64,000 nt of DNA from Ardenticatenales bacterium (GTDB taxonomy: Bacteria; Chloroflexota; Anaerolineae; Promineifilales; Promineifilaceae). Numbering within the stretch: position 1 is the stretch's first letter; every line of letters begins with the position of its first letter. Where the stretch lies: contig JACKBM010000005.1 in assembly GCA_020634575.1 (NCBI GenBank), positions 1 through 64,000 on the forward strand, written 5' to 3'. Below are positions 31,164-38,636 of the stretch, in pieces. The notes under the pieces are model-generated. The model was not told the DNA's origin and did no database searches. It saw only the letters and a list, made by a program, of their open reading frames with translations. The position numbers were made by a program, and so were the translations under genes.

Positions 31164-32570
31164 ATGGATGCTGTCTTACTAACCCTGCAGATTTTGAGCT
31201 TTGGCGTGGCCTGGTGGCTGGGCTGGTATTTGCTCTCCCAGGAGTGGGAGCGGGCGGCGCGGCTATTTGCCGGCCTGAGTCTGCTGGAATACGCGGTGGC
31301 GCTGGCGACCGATCTGTTAGCTCGCCAGGCACCATCAGCCGCGCTGCTGGATTTGTTGTTGCGGCTGAACCGGCCGGTCCTTCTCCTGCCCATCCTCTTC
31401 TGGTTAGGTACGCTTCTCTTTCTGCTCCCGGAAGAAAACAGCCTGCGGCGCTGGCTGGCGCCTCTGGCGCGCCCCGGGCTTATTGCGTTGGCGGTATTCA
31501 TTTTCCTCGCCGGTAGCATGACCAACCTGCTTTATGATTACGAGTCGTTGCGTTGGACGGTCCTGGGTTATGCCTATATCGCCCTGGTCGGCGCGGCGGC
31601 GCTGGTTTTTTCCTATCTGGTGTTGCAAGGGCGACGGCAAGAGGCTGTACGCCTACCCCTGGCGTTGGTCTGGGTAGCGACGATATTTGTCACGCTGGGT
31701 CTGACGTTGGTGTTGCTCCCGGTTGCCGGCCGCTGGGCGCAGCTGTTTGTGCTTTCTATCGGCATTGATTTGTTGGTACTGGGCGTTGGCGTGGCTTCAT
31801 TGGAGGCGTTTTCCTCAGGGGAGACGGTGCGGCTGGATATGGCCCGTTCTTTTGGTGGCTCATTACTGGCGGCCTTGCTTTTTGGCCTTCAGGTTGGCAT
31901 GGCGATCTACCTGGTGGGTGAACTGACCTGGGCCTTGCTACTGCTGTTGCTGGCTACGGTGGCGACGGCCATTCTGTTGCAGACGATGAGTGATAGCTGG
32001 CAGACATTGTTGGACCGGCTGGTGCTGCTGCGGCTGCCGGCGCTGGCTGGTGAACGGCAGGCGCTGCGAGAGACCGCCAGCGCCCTGTCACGCACAGGGC
32101 CGGGTAGCCGGCTGGCGGAAATGTCGCCGGCGGAATTTGCCCGGCTGACGCGCCGGGCATTGGGCCAGATGGGTGATCTGCCACGCCTGGCCAGTAGCCC
32201 GCTTATCTATTTGCCGGAAGTAAGCGAGCGGGTTCGCCATGATGGGAATGGGCAGAGCGCTCTGGGGCGGGCGGCGATGTTAAAGCAGGTGTTGGGGGAG
32301 CGGATTGCGCAGTTGAAACCGGCCGGTCCCGAAACCTTCGGCACGACGGCGGAATGGCGCCATTACAACGCGCTGCATTTCCCTTACGTGGTTGGCGTCA
32401 AACCCTACCGGCGTCGCGATGCTGGCGAGCGTCACCCACCGGAAGCGGAGGCGGCCCTGGCCTGGTTTCAGACCCAGGTGCCGGAGCGCACCCTCTACAA
32501 CTGGCAGACCGCGGCGGCCAAACTGATCGCCGCCGATCTACGCGCTCATTTACCGCAAACAGGCGCCTAA
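31164..32570 (+). CDS. Multi-pass membrane protein with cytosolic C-terminal domain
   Basis: 468 residues. About nine hydrophobic helices fill residues 1-300, followed by a cytosolic part of about 165 residues with charged helices (SPAEFARLTRRALGQMGDLPRL). The layout resembles sensor proteins with a membrane domain of the 7TM/histidine-kinase N-terminal kind, but no kinase or cyclase motif follows. The ATG directly follows a terminator T-tract and has no ribosome site, so the real message may begin elsewhere, may be leaderless, or may start further downstream. The family is not recognised. Confidence 0.65.
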   Translation: MDAVLLTLQILSFGVAWWLGWYLLSQEWERAARLFAGLSLLEYAVALATDLLARQAPSAALLDLLLRLNRPVLLLPILFWLGTLLFLLPEENSLRRWLAPLARPGLIALAVFIFLAGSMTNLLYDYESLRWTVLGYAYIALVGAAALVFSYLVLQGRRQEAVRLPLALVWVATIFVTLGLTLVLLPVAGRWAQLFVLSIGIDLLVLGVGVASLEAFSSGETVRLDMARSFGGSLLAALLFGLQVGMAIYLVGELTWALLLLLLATVATAILLQTMSDSWQTLLDRLVLLRLPALAGERQALRETASALSRTGPGSRLAEMSPAEFARLTRRALGQMGDLPRLASSPLIYLPEVSERVRHDGNGQSALGRAAMLKQVLGERIAQLKPAGPETFGTTAEWRHYNALHFPYVVGVKPYRRRDAGERHPPEAEAALAWFQTQVPERTLYNWQTAAAKLIAADLRAHLPQTGA

Positions 32571-32661
32571 AGGCGTTCTTTTTCCCTGAATTGGCAGAAA
32601 ATGGCACTATTTTGGCTGGTGCCGGCAGTGGCCGGCGCCGTATGCTGCCTCCAGTTCAAAC

Positions 32662-32710
32662 GACCTGACAGGTCCTACCAACCTGTCAGGTTCCCCCAAC
32701 CTGTCAGGTT
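32662..32710. repeat. Three AACCTGTCAGGTT palindromes at 18-bp period
   Basis: GACCTGACAGGTC (32662-32674), AACCTGTCAGGTT (32680-32692) and AACCTGTCAGGTT (32698-32710) lie at an exact 18-bp step, 27 bp before the next start codon. Confidence 0.85.
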
Positions 32711-32736
32711 GGGGTGTCGTTTTATGGAGGTTTAGG

Positions 32737-33153
32737 ATGACAACACAAACATTGGTTTCGCCCGCGAAGCAGTTTCTGGCCCAGGTGATCCGGGCGGACG
32801 CGTTGTATTGCGCTGCCGGCGGTGTGGGGGCGTTGGTTCTGGCGGGCCCCATCAGCCGCTGGTTGGGGCTGGCTGGCACGGGCTACGTGCTGGGGCTGGG
32901 CGCTGTGCTTCTGTTATATGCCGCGGAGCTGTTTTGGCTAACCCGGCAAGGGCAGGCGTCGACAGCGTTGGGCTGGGCCACGGTGGTGATGAATATGCTG
33001 TGGATCGATGGCACGATTTTGCTGCTGTTGACGGATTGGCTGCCGCTGGAACCGGCCGGTCGCTGGCTGCTCATCCTCGTGGGCGCGGGCGTGGCCATCT
33101 TCGGGCTGGCGCAGGCGTACGCGACGTGGCAGCTGCGCGGGGAGAGCCGGTAG
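32737..33153 (+). CDS. Hypothetical four-pass membrane protein
   Basis: 138 residues with GGAGG at good spacing before the ATG. Four hydrophobic spans (about 22-42, 47-67, 77-97, 105-125) have Ala/Gly/Leu-rich sequence. The family is not recognised, although small integral membrane proteins of this shape (SPW or DoxX-like in size) are common. Three palindromes stand in front of the ribosome site (32662-32710), where they could bind a regulator or fold in the leader. Confidence 0.7.
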   Translation: MTTQTLVSPAKQFLAQVIRADALYCAAGGVGALVLAGPISRWLGLAGTGYVLGLGAVLLLYAAELFWLTRQGQASTALGWATVVMNMLWIDGTILLLLTDWLPLEPAGRWLLILVGAGVAIFGLAQAYATWQLRGESR

Positions 33154-33237
33154 GCTAAGGCTCTACTGACGTTGAAATGGGTGGCCGACAATCAAGCCGG
33201 GGTTGTGCCTGGCGCGGTTGCCGGCCGCCTTTTTGTG

Positions 33238-33795
33238 TTACTTCAGTTCAATGGATTGGCTGATGCGGGCCATGGTTGCCAGGTGCTGGCCGTCTGGTGA
33301 GGCATCGATACCTAACAGCAGCGCCAGCCGCCCCTCGTTGATGATAACAGTGACTACGAAGATGCCGGCCTGGCCATCCATCGTCCCCTCCAGCACCACT
33401 GTGGCGCCGTTCTGTCCCCTGATGTCGCGGGCCGTGACCGGCTCACGGATGGTCAGGGCATTGCGGCTGGTGAAATCGCCAGCCAGGAGCGAGAGCAGCG
33501 CGGTGGGGTCCTCGACGTTGCCATAGGCAGCAATCGGCTCAACACTGATGTACCCCCCGGCGCCATTATCAATGTGACTGGCGTTCAGGACGGTCAGATC
33601 GTTGGCAAAGGTGATGTTGTCGCTGGCTTCCGCCGCGACCCAGGTTGCCGGCTGATCAAAGCTGATAGCCAGCGGAACGCTCTCGTAAACGATCCAGGCC
33701 GCGTCGTTCGTCGTCTCGCTGGCATCGTTGCAGGCTGCCAGCAAGAGGAAGATGAGGAGAAGGGCGAGGGACGATTTACGATTTACGAGAGTCAT
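33238..33795 (-). CDS. Putative lipoprotein
   Basis: About 185 residues. The signal peptide is short and positive (MTLVNRKSS), with a Leu-rich core and the lipobox LLLAAC. The mature domain begins with SVPLAISFDQPATWVA, a pattern like PsbP/MOG1-type or surface lipoprotein beta-sheet domains. A longer start at 33819 would overlap the stop of the protease gene (ATGGCTAA) and cannot be excluded. It is the last gene of a five-gene minus-strand operon that starts with the ABC-F gene. Confidence 0.7.
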   Translation of the reverse strand: MTLVNRKSSLALLLIFLLLAACNDASETTNDAAWIVYESVPLAISFDQPATWVAAEASDNITFANDLTVLNASHIDNGAGGYISVEPIAAYGNVEDPTALLSLLAGDFTSRNALTIREPVTARDIRGQNGATVVLEGTMDGQAGIFVVTVIINEGRLALLLGIDASPDGQHLATMARISQSIELK

Positions 33796-33811
33796 AATAA
33801 AGTTGTGTGCC

Positions 33812-34948
33812 TTAGCCATAACCGGTGATTGGGGCTGGCACAAATACCAGGAAGAACATAACGAAGGTGAAAATCGCTAATGCCCGGCGTTTTGGATCCA
33901 GTGGGGTGACTGTATCTAACGGGACCGCGTGCCGGCGTCCAAAGAAGAATAGCAGACCTATCCAAATGGCCCAGGTGATGGCTGCATCTGGTATGAGGAA
34001 GGCCAGCATGGCCAGTCCGATGAGTGCCGGCCAATAAAAATAATTGGCTTTCTCGCCGAAGAGCACATAGGTAATGTGTCCACCATCTAGCTGACCCACT
34101 GGCAACAGGTTGAGCCCGGTGATCAGCAACCCCGCCCAGCCAGCTGTGGCTAATTGGTTGATGAAGACATCGCGGCCACCGGCCGGTAACAGTTCGCCAA
34201 AAACCAATAATTTTGCCAGCGCGTAGATCACAGAATTACCTTCACGCATGCCAATTGGCGGTATCGGTGCAACCTGGGATGTTGCCAGGCCAATCAGGAC
34301 AATTGGTATGGCAAACACCAGACCCGCTAGCGGCCCCGCGGCGCCAACATCAAACAGGGCTCGCTTGTTTTTGGCCGGCGCTCGCTGCACGATAACAGCG
34401 CCCATGGTACCTATGATGCTGGGGAAAGGGATGAAATACGGCAGTGAAACAGGCACGCCATGGTAGCGGGCTGCGAAATAATGACCTAGCTCATGCGCCC
34501 CCAAAATCAAAAGAATGCTCAGGCTGAAAGGCCAACCGCGCCAAACCTCGCCCCAGACCCAGGTAGGATTACTTTGCTCTCCCAGCCAGATGGTGTAGCC
34601 GACCAGCAGAGTTGTCAGGATGGTGCCCAGAAATAGATACAGATTGGTGCGCCAGTTGGATGGTTTGTCGTCGAAGAGAAAGGGGGCCGCCTGGAGGGTG
34701 ACGTGGCGGTTGTCGTCGAGGACATGATCCGGCCGGAGAAATGGGGTGTAGCCCTTGGCTGTAAAGGCAGCGTAGATTTTCTCAAAGCCGGTGGCGGAAT
34801 CTTCCAGAAAGTAGCCGCGGAAGCGGACGTGACCTGGTTCCGGGTCATCCATGGCTGTGGCCGCGATATAGAAGATGCCGGCGGTTGCCGCCCGTAACTC
34901 GGCGACGTCTTCAGGAGGAATCGTGGTGGCGTGTCGCTCGTTAAACAT
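33812..34948 (-). CDS. Site-2 protease-like M50 metallopeptidase
   Basis: A 378-residue membrane protease. The zinc site HELGHYFAARYHG (His about 152 and 156) and the distal NLLPVGQLDGGHI segment (Asp ligand) are both intact, as is the GAAGPLAGLVFAIP stretch. There are about six to seven membrane spans, and about 110 extra residues at the N terminus are cytosolic. M50 enzymes cut membrane-bound substrates within the bilayer, often anti-sigma factors. Its start is 4 nt after the stop of the small membrane protein. Substrate unknown. Confidence 0.9.
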   Translation of the reverse strand: MFNERHATTIPPEDVAELRAATAGIFYIAATAMDDPEPGHVRFRGYFLEDSATGFEKIYAAFTAKGYTPFLRPDHVLDDNRHVTLQAAPFLFDDKPSNWRTNLYLFLGTILTTLLVGYTIWLGEQSNPTWVWGEVWRGWPFSLSILLILGAHELGHYFAARYHGVPVSLPYFIPFPSIIGTMGAVIVQRAPAKNKRALFDVGAAGPLAGLVFAIPIVLIGLATSQVAPIPPIGMREGNSVIYALAKLLVFGELLPAGGRDVFINQLATAGWAGLLITGLNLLPVGQLDGGHITYVLFGEKANYFYWPALIGLAMLAFLIPDAAITWAIWIGLLFFFGRRHAVPLDTVTPLDPKRRALAIFTFVMFFLVFVPAPITGYG

Positions 34949-34952
34949 CCGC

Positions 34953-35174
34953 TCAGGGGTTGTCCGACTCAGCTACATCGTCATCATCCCAACTGATGAT
35001 CCAGATGCAGGCGCCGGCGACCAGGATGGTGATGACGATAAGCCAGAACCATTGCATCGCCATAAGGCCGACATCCTGGGCAGCCAGAACAACGAGAATA
35101 ACCATCCCCAGCGCCAGGACAAACCAGAGCGTCAGGTTGGGATGTTTCGCGATCCATGCTTTGAGAGCTTCCAT
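34953..35174 (-). CDS. Small two-pass membrane protein
   Basis: 73 residues with hydrophobic spans at about 13-32 and 38-60 and a strongly acidic C-terminal tail (DDDDVAESDNP). It starts 2 nt after the CoaE-fusion stop and ends 4 nt before the protease gene, so it is translated within the operon. Such short proteins beside an M50 protease could be cofactors or substrates, but this is only positional. Confidence 0.65.
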   Translation of the reverse strand: MEALKAWIAKHPNLTLWFVLALGMVILVVLAAQDVGLMAMQWFWLIVITILVAGACIWIISWDDDDVAESDNP

Positions 35175-35176
35175 AA

Positions 35177-36310
35177 TTAACTTTTGATGCGGATGTCACG
35201 CAATATCTTCAGCATGATGAAGGTGTCATCCGGTTGTGAATCTTCCACGGCCCGTAGCCAGACCCGGTGTAGGGCGGACGGGTGCCGGACCACGTAGCCG
35301 GCGTCCAGCAGCCATTGGCGTACAGCGGGATCAACGTCATTGGGCGGGAAAACGATGATGAGCTCGCAGAAATGCTCATTGGCTGATTTTTCAATGCTTT
35401 CCAGGGTAGCGGCCCCGGTTGTATGCAGGGCACCGGCCGGATGGATATAAAGCTGATCAACCCGGGCAATACCGCTGTCAATATTCCAGCCAATCACCGT
35501 GGTGATCTCACTACCTTCCTGGCCGATAAAGAAGCTGCGCTCAGCCAATTCCATCAGTAAATCAGTGCGGCTTTTCTTCACCTTGCCGCCACTGGCCTTG
35601 TGCATGTGCAGCAGGACACCCGGCACATCCGAGCGGCGCGCGCGGCGGGTGACAATCTCGACTTCCGGGGCGGCCGGTTCAGCTTCAGGCGCCGGCGGGT
35701 TCAGTAGATTATGCCAGGCGGCCAGGACCTGCTCTTTGGTCTGGGCCATGGTGCCGCCGGTATCGATGACGACGTCCGCCTGCGCGACCTTCTCTTCCTG
35801 GGCGGATTGGGCGTTGAGCCGCATCTCGGCCGTCTCCTGGTCCATGCCCCGGCAGATGAGCAGGCGGTCCAGCTGACGCTGCCGGTCACAATGGGCGACC
35901 CAGATTTGCTGGCAATCGTCTTTAAGCGTCCCTTCCAGCAGCTTGATCGCCTCAATCATAACGACTTTGGCATCATTGAGGCTGATGTATTTATGAATTT
36001 CCTGACGGACCGTAGGGTGGATGAGCCCTTCCAGGCGGGCCAGTTTCTCTGGGTTGTTAAAGACAATCTTAGCCAGGGCAGAGCGATTAATGTGACCATC
36101 CTCCGCGGCAACTTCATTGCCAAACGCCTCAATGATGGCGCGTTGCAGGGCGCGGTCGTTGTTCATGATTGAATGAACGACCTTGTCCGCATCCAGCGTC
36201 AGGGCGCCCTGCTCGGCGGCGATTTTCATGATGGCCGATTTGCCGGTGGCGATGTTGCCGGTCAGACCGACGATAATTTTATCTGGCCATTTGTTTGTCT
36301 CGTCACTCAC
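35177..36310 (-). CDS. coaE: Dephospho-CoA kinase fused to a GNAT-like domain
   Basis: 377 residues. The N-terminal 205 residues are CoaE, which adds the 3'-phosphate to dephospho-CoA in the last step of CoA synthesis. The P-loop is GNIATGKS (18-25), and later features include DADKVVH and IHPTVRQEI. After a Pro/Ala/Glu linker (about 210-225) a GNAT-like domain runs to the end (RRARRSDVPGVLLHMHKASGG, DQLYIHP). The GTG at 36310 overlaps the ABC-F stop by 8 nt, with GGGAGG upstream. CoaE alone is about 200 residues, so this is a true fusion. The acceptor of the second domain is not known. Confidence 0.88.
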   Translation of the reverse strand: MSDETNKWPDKIIVGLTGNIATGKSAIMKIAAEQGALTLDADKVVHSIMNNDRALQRAIIEAFGNEVAAEDGHINRSALAKIVFNNPEKLARLEGLIHPTVRQEIHKYISLNDAKVVMIEAIKLLEGTLKDDCQQIWVAHCDRQRQLDRLLICRGMDQETAEMRLNAQSAQEEKVAQADVVIDTGGTMAQTKEQVLAAWHNLLNPPAPEAEPAAPEVEIVTRRARRSDVPGVLLHMHKASGGKVKKSRTDLLMELAERSFFIGQEGSEITTVIGWNIDSGIARVDQLYIHPAGALHTTGAATLESIEKSANEHFCELIIVFPPNDVDPAVRQWLLDAGYVVRHPSALHRVWLRAVEDSQPDDTFIMLKILRDIRIKS

Positions 36311-38321
36311 TCGCCTGGGCCTCCCATTGAGCAATCAGCTCATTTAGCTCTTCTTGCAACGTCTCATATTCTATGCTTAGCGTTTGTATCTTGTCAAAGT
36401 CCTGGGCCTCGCTGGCTACCTGCAGCGCTTCCGCCACGGCGCCAGCCGCCAATTCCTTGTTTTCGATGGTCAACATCAGCTTTTCCAGCGCTTCTTCGCG
36501 GCGGCGCTGCTCATTTTTGCTTAATTTGGGCGCCCCATTGTCATTGCTCTGAACCTGCTCCTGCCGTTCGGCCTGAGCCGCTTCCTTGAGCGCCTGGGCG
36601 TCGGCCTCGCGCTGGGCCAGGTAATCCTGGTAACTGCCTTTGTAGATGCGCAGGTGGCCATCACGCAAATCCCAGATCTGGGTGGCCAGCCGGTTAACCA
36701 GGTAGCGGTCATGAGAGACGAGCAGAATGGTGCCGTCGAACTGCTCCAGGGCAGTCTGCAACACCTCCTGGGCGGGGATGTCCAGGTGGTTGGTGGGCTC
36801 GTCGAGCAGCAGGAAGTTGGCATCCTCGAGTGCCAGAATGGCGAGCGCCAGCCGGCCGCGCTGCCCGCCGCTGAGGGTTTCGATGAGCTGATAGACTTCA
36901 TCGCCGCGGAAGAGGAAGCGCGCCAGATAACTGCGTGCTTCGCTGATCGCCATCGGGTGATAGGTCAGGAACTCGTCCAGGACGTTGTTATTCAGATGTA
37001 ACCGGTCATGCGCCTGGGCAAAATAGCCAATCTTGAGACTGGCGCCCGGGACAAGCTCACCGGCCAGCGGGGCCAGTTGCGCCAAAAGGGTTTTGAGAAA
37101 CGTGGATTTGCCGGCGCCGTTAGGGCCGATGAGCGCGGCGCATTCCAGACGTTTTAACTCAATGTCATCAGCCGCGAAAAGGTGTGTGCCGGGGTAGCCG
37201 ATGGCCAGGTCGCGGCTGCGCAGGACGATGTTGCCGCTGCGCATGGCGGGCTGGAACTGAATATTGAGGGTGACCGGCCGGTAGTTCGGCCGGGGCAGCT
37301 CATTAATCCGCTGCGCCACGATGGCCACATCCATATGCGCCCGCTTCAGGGCCAGATCATTCACCGCCTGCGACCAGCTACGCCCCGTCAGAGCATCCAG
37401 CCCGCCGGCGTGGAGCGCCTCCACCTCGCGGCTCAGCCGGCTCAGTTTGCCCTTGGCCATCTGCGTGCGCTGCCCGGCAATGTTGCGCCGGATGTAATCC
37501 ATCTCTTTGTCCAGCCGCTCTTTCAGGGCGGTGAACTCTTTTTCGCGCCGGCCCCAGCGGGCCTCACGCTGCTCGACATAGGCGCTGTAATTGCCGCGAT
37601 AGCTCTCCATGCCTGTCTGGCTCAGTTCCCAGATGGTGTTGACGACGCGGTCCAGGAAATAGCGGTCATGGCTGACGATCAGGACAGCGCCGTTCCAGAG
37701 ACGCAAGGTGCCTTCCAGCCATTCAATGGCGGCGACATCCAGATGGTTGGTGGGCTCGTCGAGGATCAGCAAGTCAGGTTGATCCAGAAGGAGGCGCGCC
37801 AGCAGGACGCGTGTCTTTTGGCCGCCGCTGAGGTGGGCTAGAGGCAGGTCCCATTTGTCCTCAGGGAAACCGAGGCCAGTAAGGACTTGTTTGATGCGCA
37901 GCTCATATTCGTAGCCACCGGCCGCTTCAAAGGCAATCTGGGCGCGGCTGTATTCTTCCAGGAGTTCGGCATCATCCGGCCGGTCAGCAATCTGCCTGGC
38001 CAGCGCAGCAATGGCCTTCTCTTGCTCGCGCAGAGCGGCAAAAAGGGCCAGCAGCTCTTCGTAAACGGTATGATGATTGGCGGTAAACGCCTGAGCTGCC
38101 TCCTGAGGCAGATAGCCGATGCGGCTGCCCCGGGCGGTCATCACCTGACCGTCCGATGGGCGGGTTTCGCCTGCCAGGATCAACAGCAGCGTCGTCTTGC
38201 CGACCCCATTGGGGCCAACCAGACCGATTTTGCCGTCATTCGGAATGCTGAGGGAGACGCCGGAAAAGACGTCATGGGGTCCAAAGGATTGGCTAACCCC
38301 TGTCGCGGTGAGAATGGACAT
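36303..38321 (-). CDS. ABC-F family ATPase (ribosome-associated)
   Basis: A 672-residue protein with two ABC cassettes and no membrane domain. Walker A motifs are GPNGVGKTT and GPNGAGKST, and signatures are LSGGQKTR and LSGGQRGR. The linker (about 245-320) has the long charged helices of ABC-F proteins. The C-terminal 90 residues are a coiled coil as in Uup/YdiF. These proteins act on the ribosome to rescue or modulate translation. It is first in a five-gene operon. TATAAT lies exactly 6 nt before the ATG, so its mRNA is probably leaderless. Confidence 0.93.
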   Translation of the reverse strand: MSILTATGVSQSFGPHDVFSGVSLSIPNDGKIGLVGPNGVGKTTLLLILAGETRPSDGQVMTARGSRIGYLPQEAAQAFTANHHTVYEELLALFAALREQEKAIAALARQIADRPDDAELLEEYSRAQIAFEAAGGYEYELRIKQVLTGLGFPEDKWDLPLAHLSGGQKTRVLLARLLLDQPDLLILDEPTNHLDVAAIEWLEGTLRLWNGAVLIVSHDRYFLDRVVNTIWELSQTGMESYRGNYSAYVEQREARWGRREKEFTALKERLDKEMDYIRRNIAGQRTQMAKGKLSRLSREVEALHAGGLDALTGRSWSQAVNDLALKRAHMDVAIVAQRINELPRPNYRPVTLNIQFQPAMRSGNIVLRSRDLAIGYPGTHLFAADDIELKRLECAALIGPNGAGKSTFLKTLLAQLAPLAGELVPGASLKIGYFAQAHDRLHLNNNVLDEFLTYHPMAISEARSYLARFLFRGDEVYQLIETLSGGQRGRLALAILALEDANFLLLDEPTNHLDIPAQEVLQTALEQFDGTILLVSHDRYLVNRLATQIWDLRDGHLRIYKGSYQDYLAQREADAQALKEAAQAERQEQVQSNDNGAPKLSKNEQRRREEALEKLMLTIENKELAAGAVAEALQVASEAQDFDKIQTLSIEYETLQEELNELIAQWEAQASE

Positions 38322-38327
38322 GAGGGT

Positions 38328-38333
38328 ATTATA
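38328..38333 (-). promoter_or_regulatory. -10 element, leaderless start of the ABC-F operon
   Basis: TATAAT on the minus strand, 6 nt before the ATG at 38321. It lies at the edge of the AGCTAACAGC repeat, which therefore supplies the upstream promoter region. Confidence 0.6.
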
Positions 38334-38636
38334 GCTGTTAGCTGTTAGCTGTCAGCTGTTAGTACGGCGCTGCGCGCCTTTCAGCCGTCAGTACGCTGCG
38401 CTGTCGGTACGGGCTGCGCCCTTTCGGTACGTTCGCTACGCTCACTGTCAGTACGCTGCGCTGTCGGTACGGGCTGCGCCCTTTCGGCGGTTAGTACGTT
38501 CGCTACGCTCACTGTCAGTACGCTGCGCTCTCAGGGATAGCCGTTGGCCTCTCTCCCTTACTGAAAGGGCCGCAGGCCCGTACCGACGGCTGAAAGCGCA
38601 GCGTACTAACAGCTAACAGCTAACAGCTCTCAGCTT
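38334..38636. repeat. Large mosaic repeat block
   Basis: About 300 bp without a gene. It opens and closes with AGCTGTTAGCTGTCAGC-type words. Inside are GTACG words; a 41-nt segment beginning GTCAGTACGCTGCGCTGTCG at 38387 is repeated exactly at 38447 (60-bp step). The final third carries the complements (GGCCGCAGGCCCGTACCGAC, GAAAGCGCAGCGTAC), so the block can fold into one long hairpin. Confidence 0.8.

Noticed and set aside
38334..38636. Possible CRISPR array
   Set aside because: The repeats are mosaic, of varied length and orientation, spacers are not unique, and no cas gene is near.
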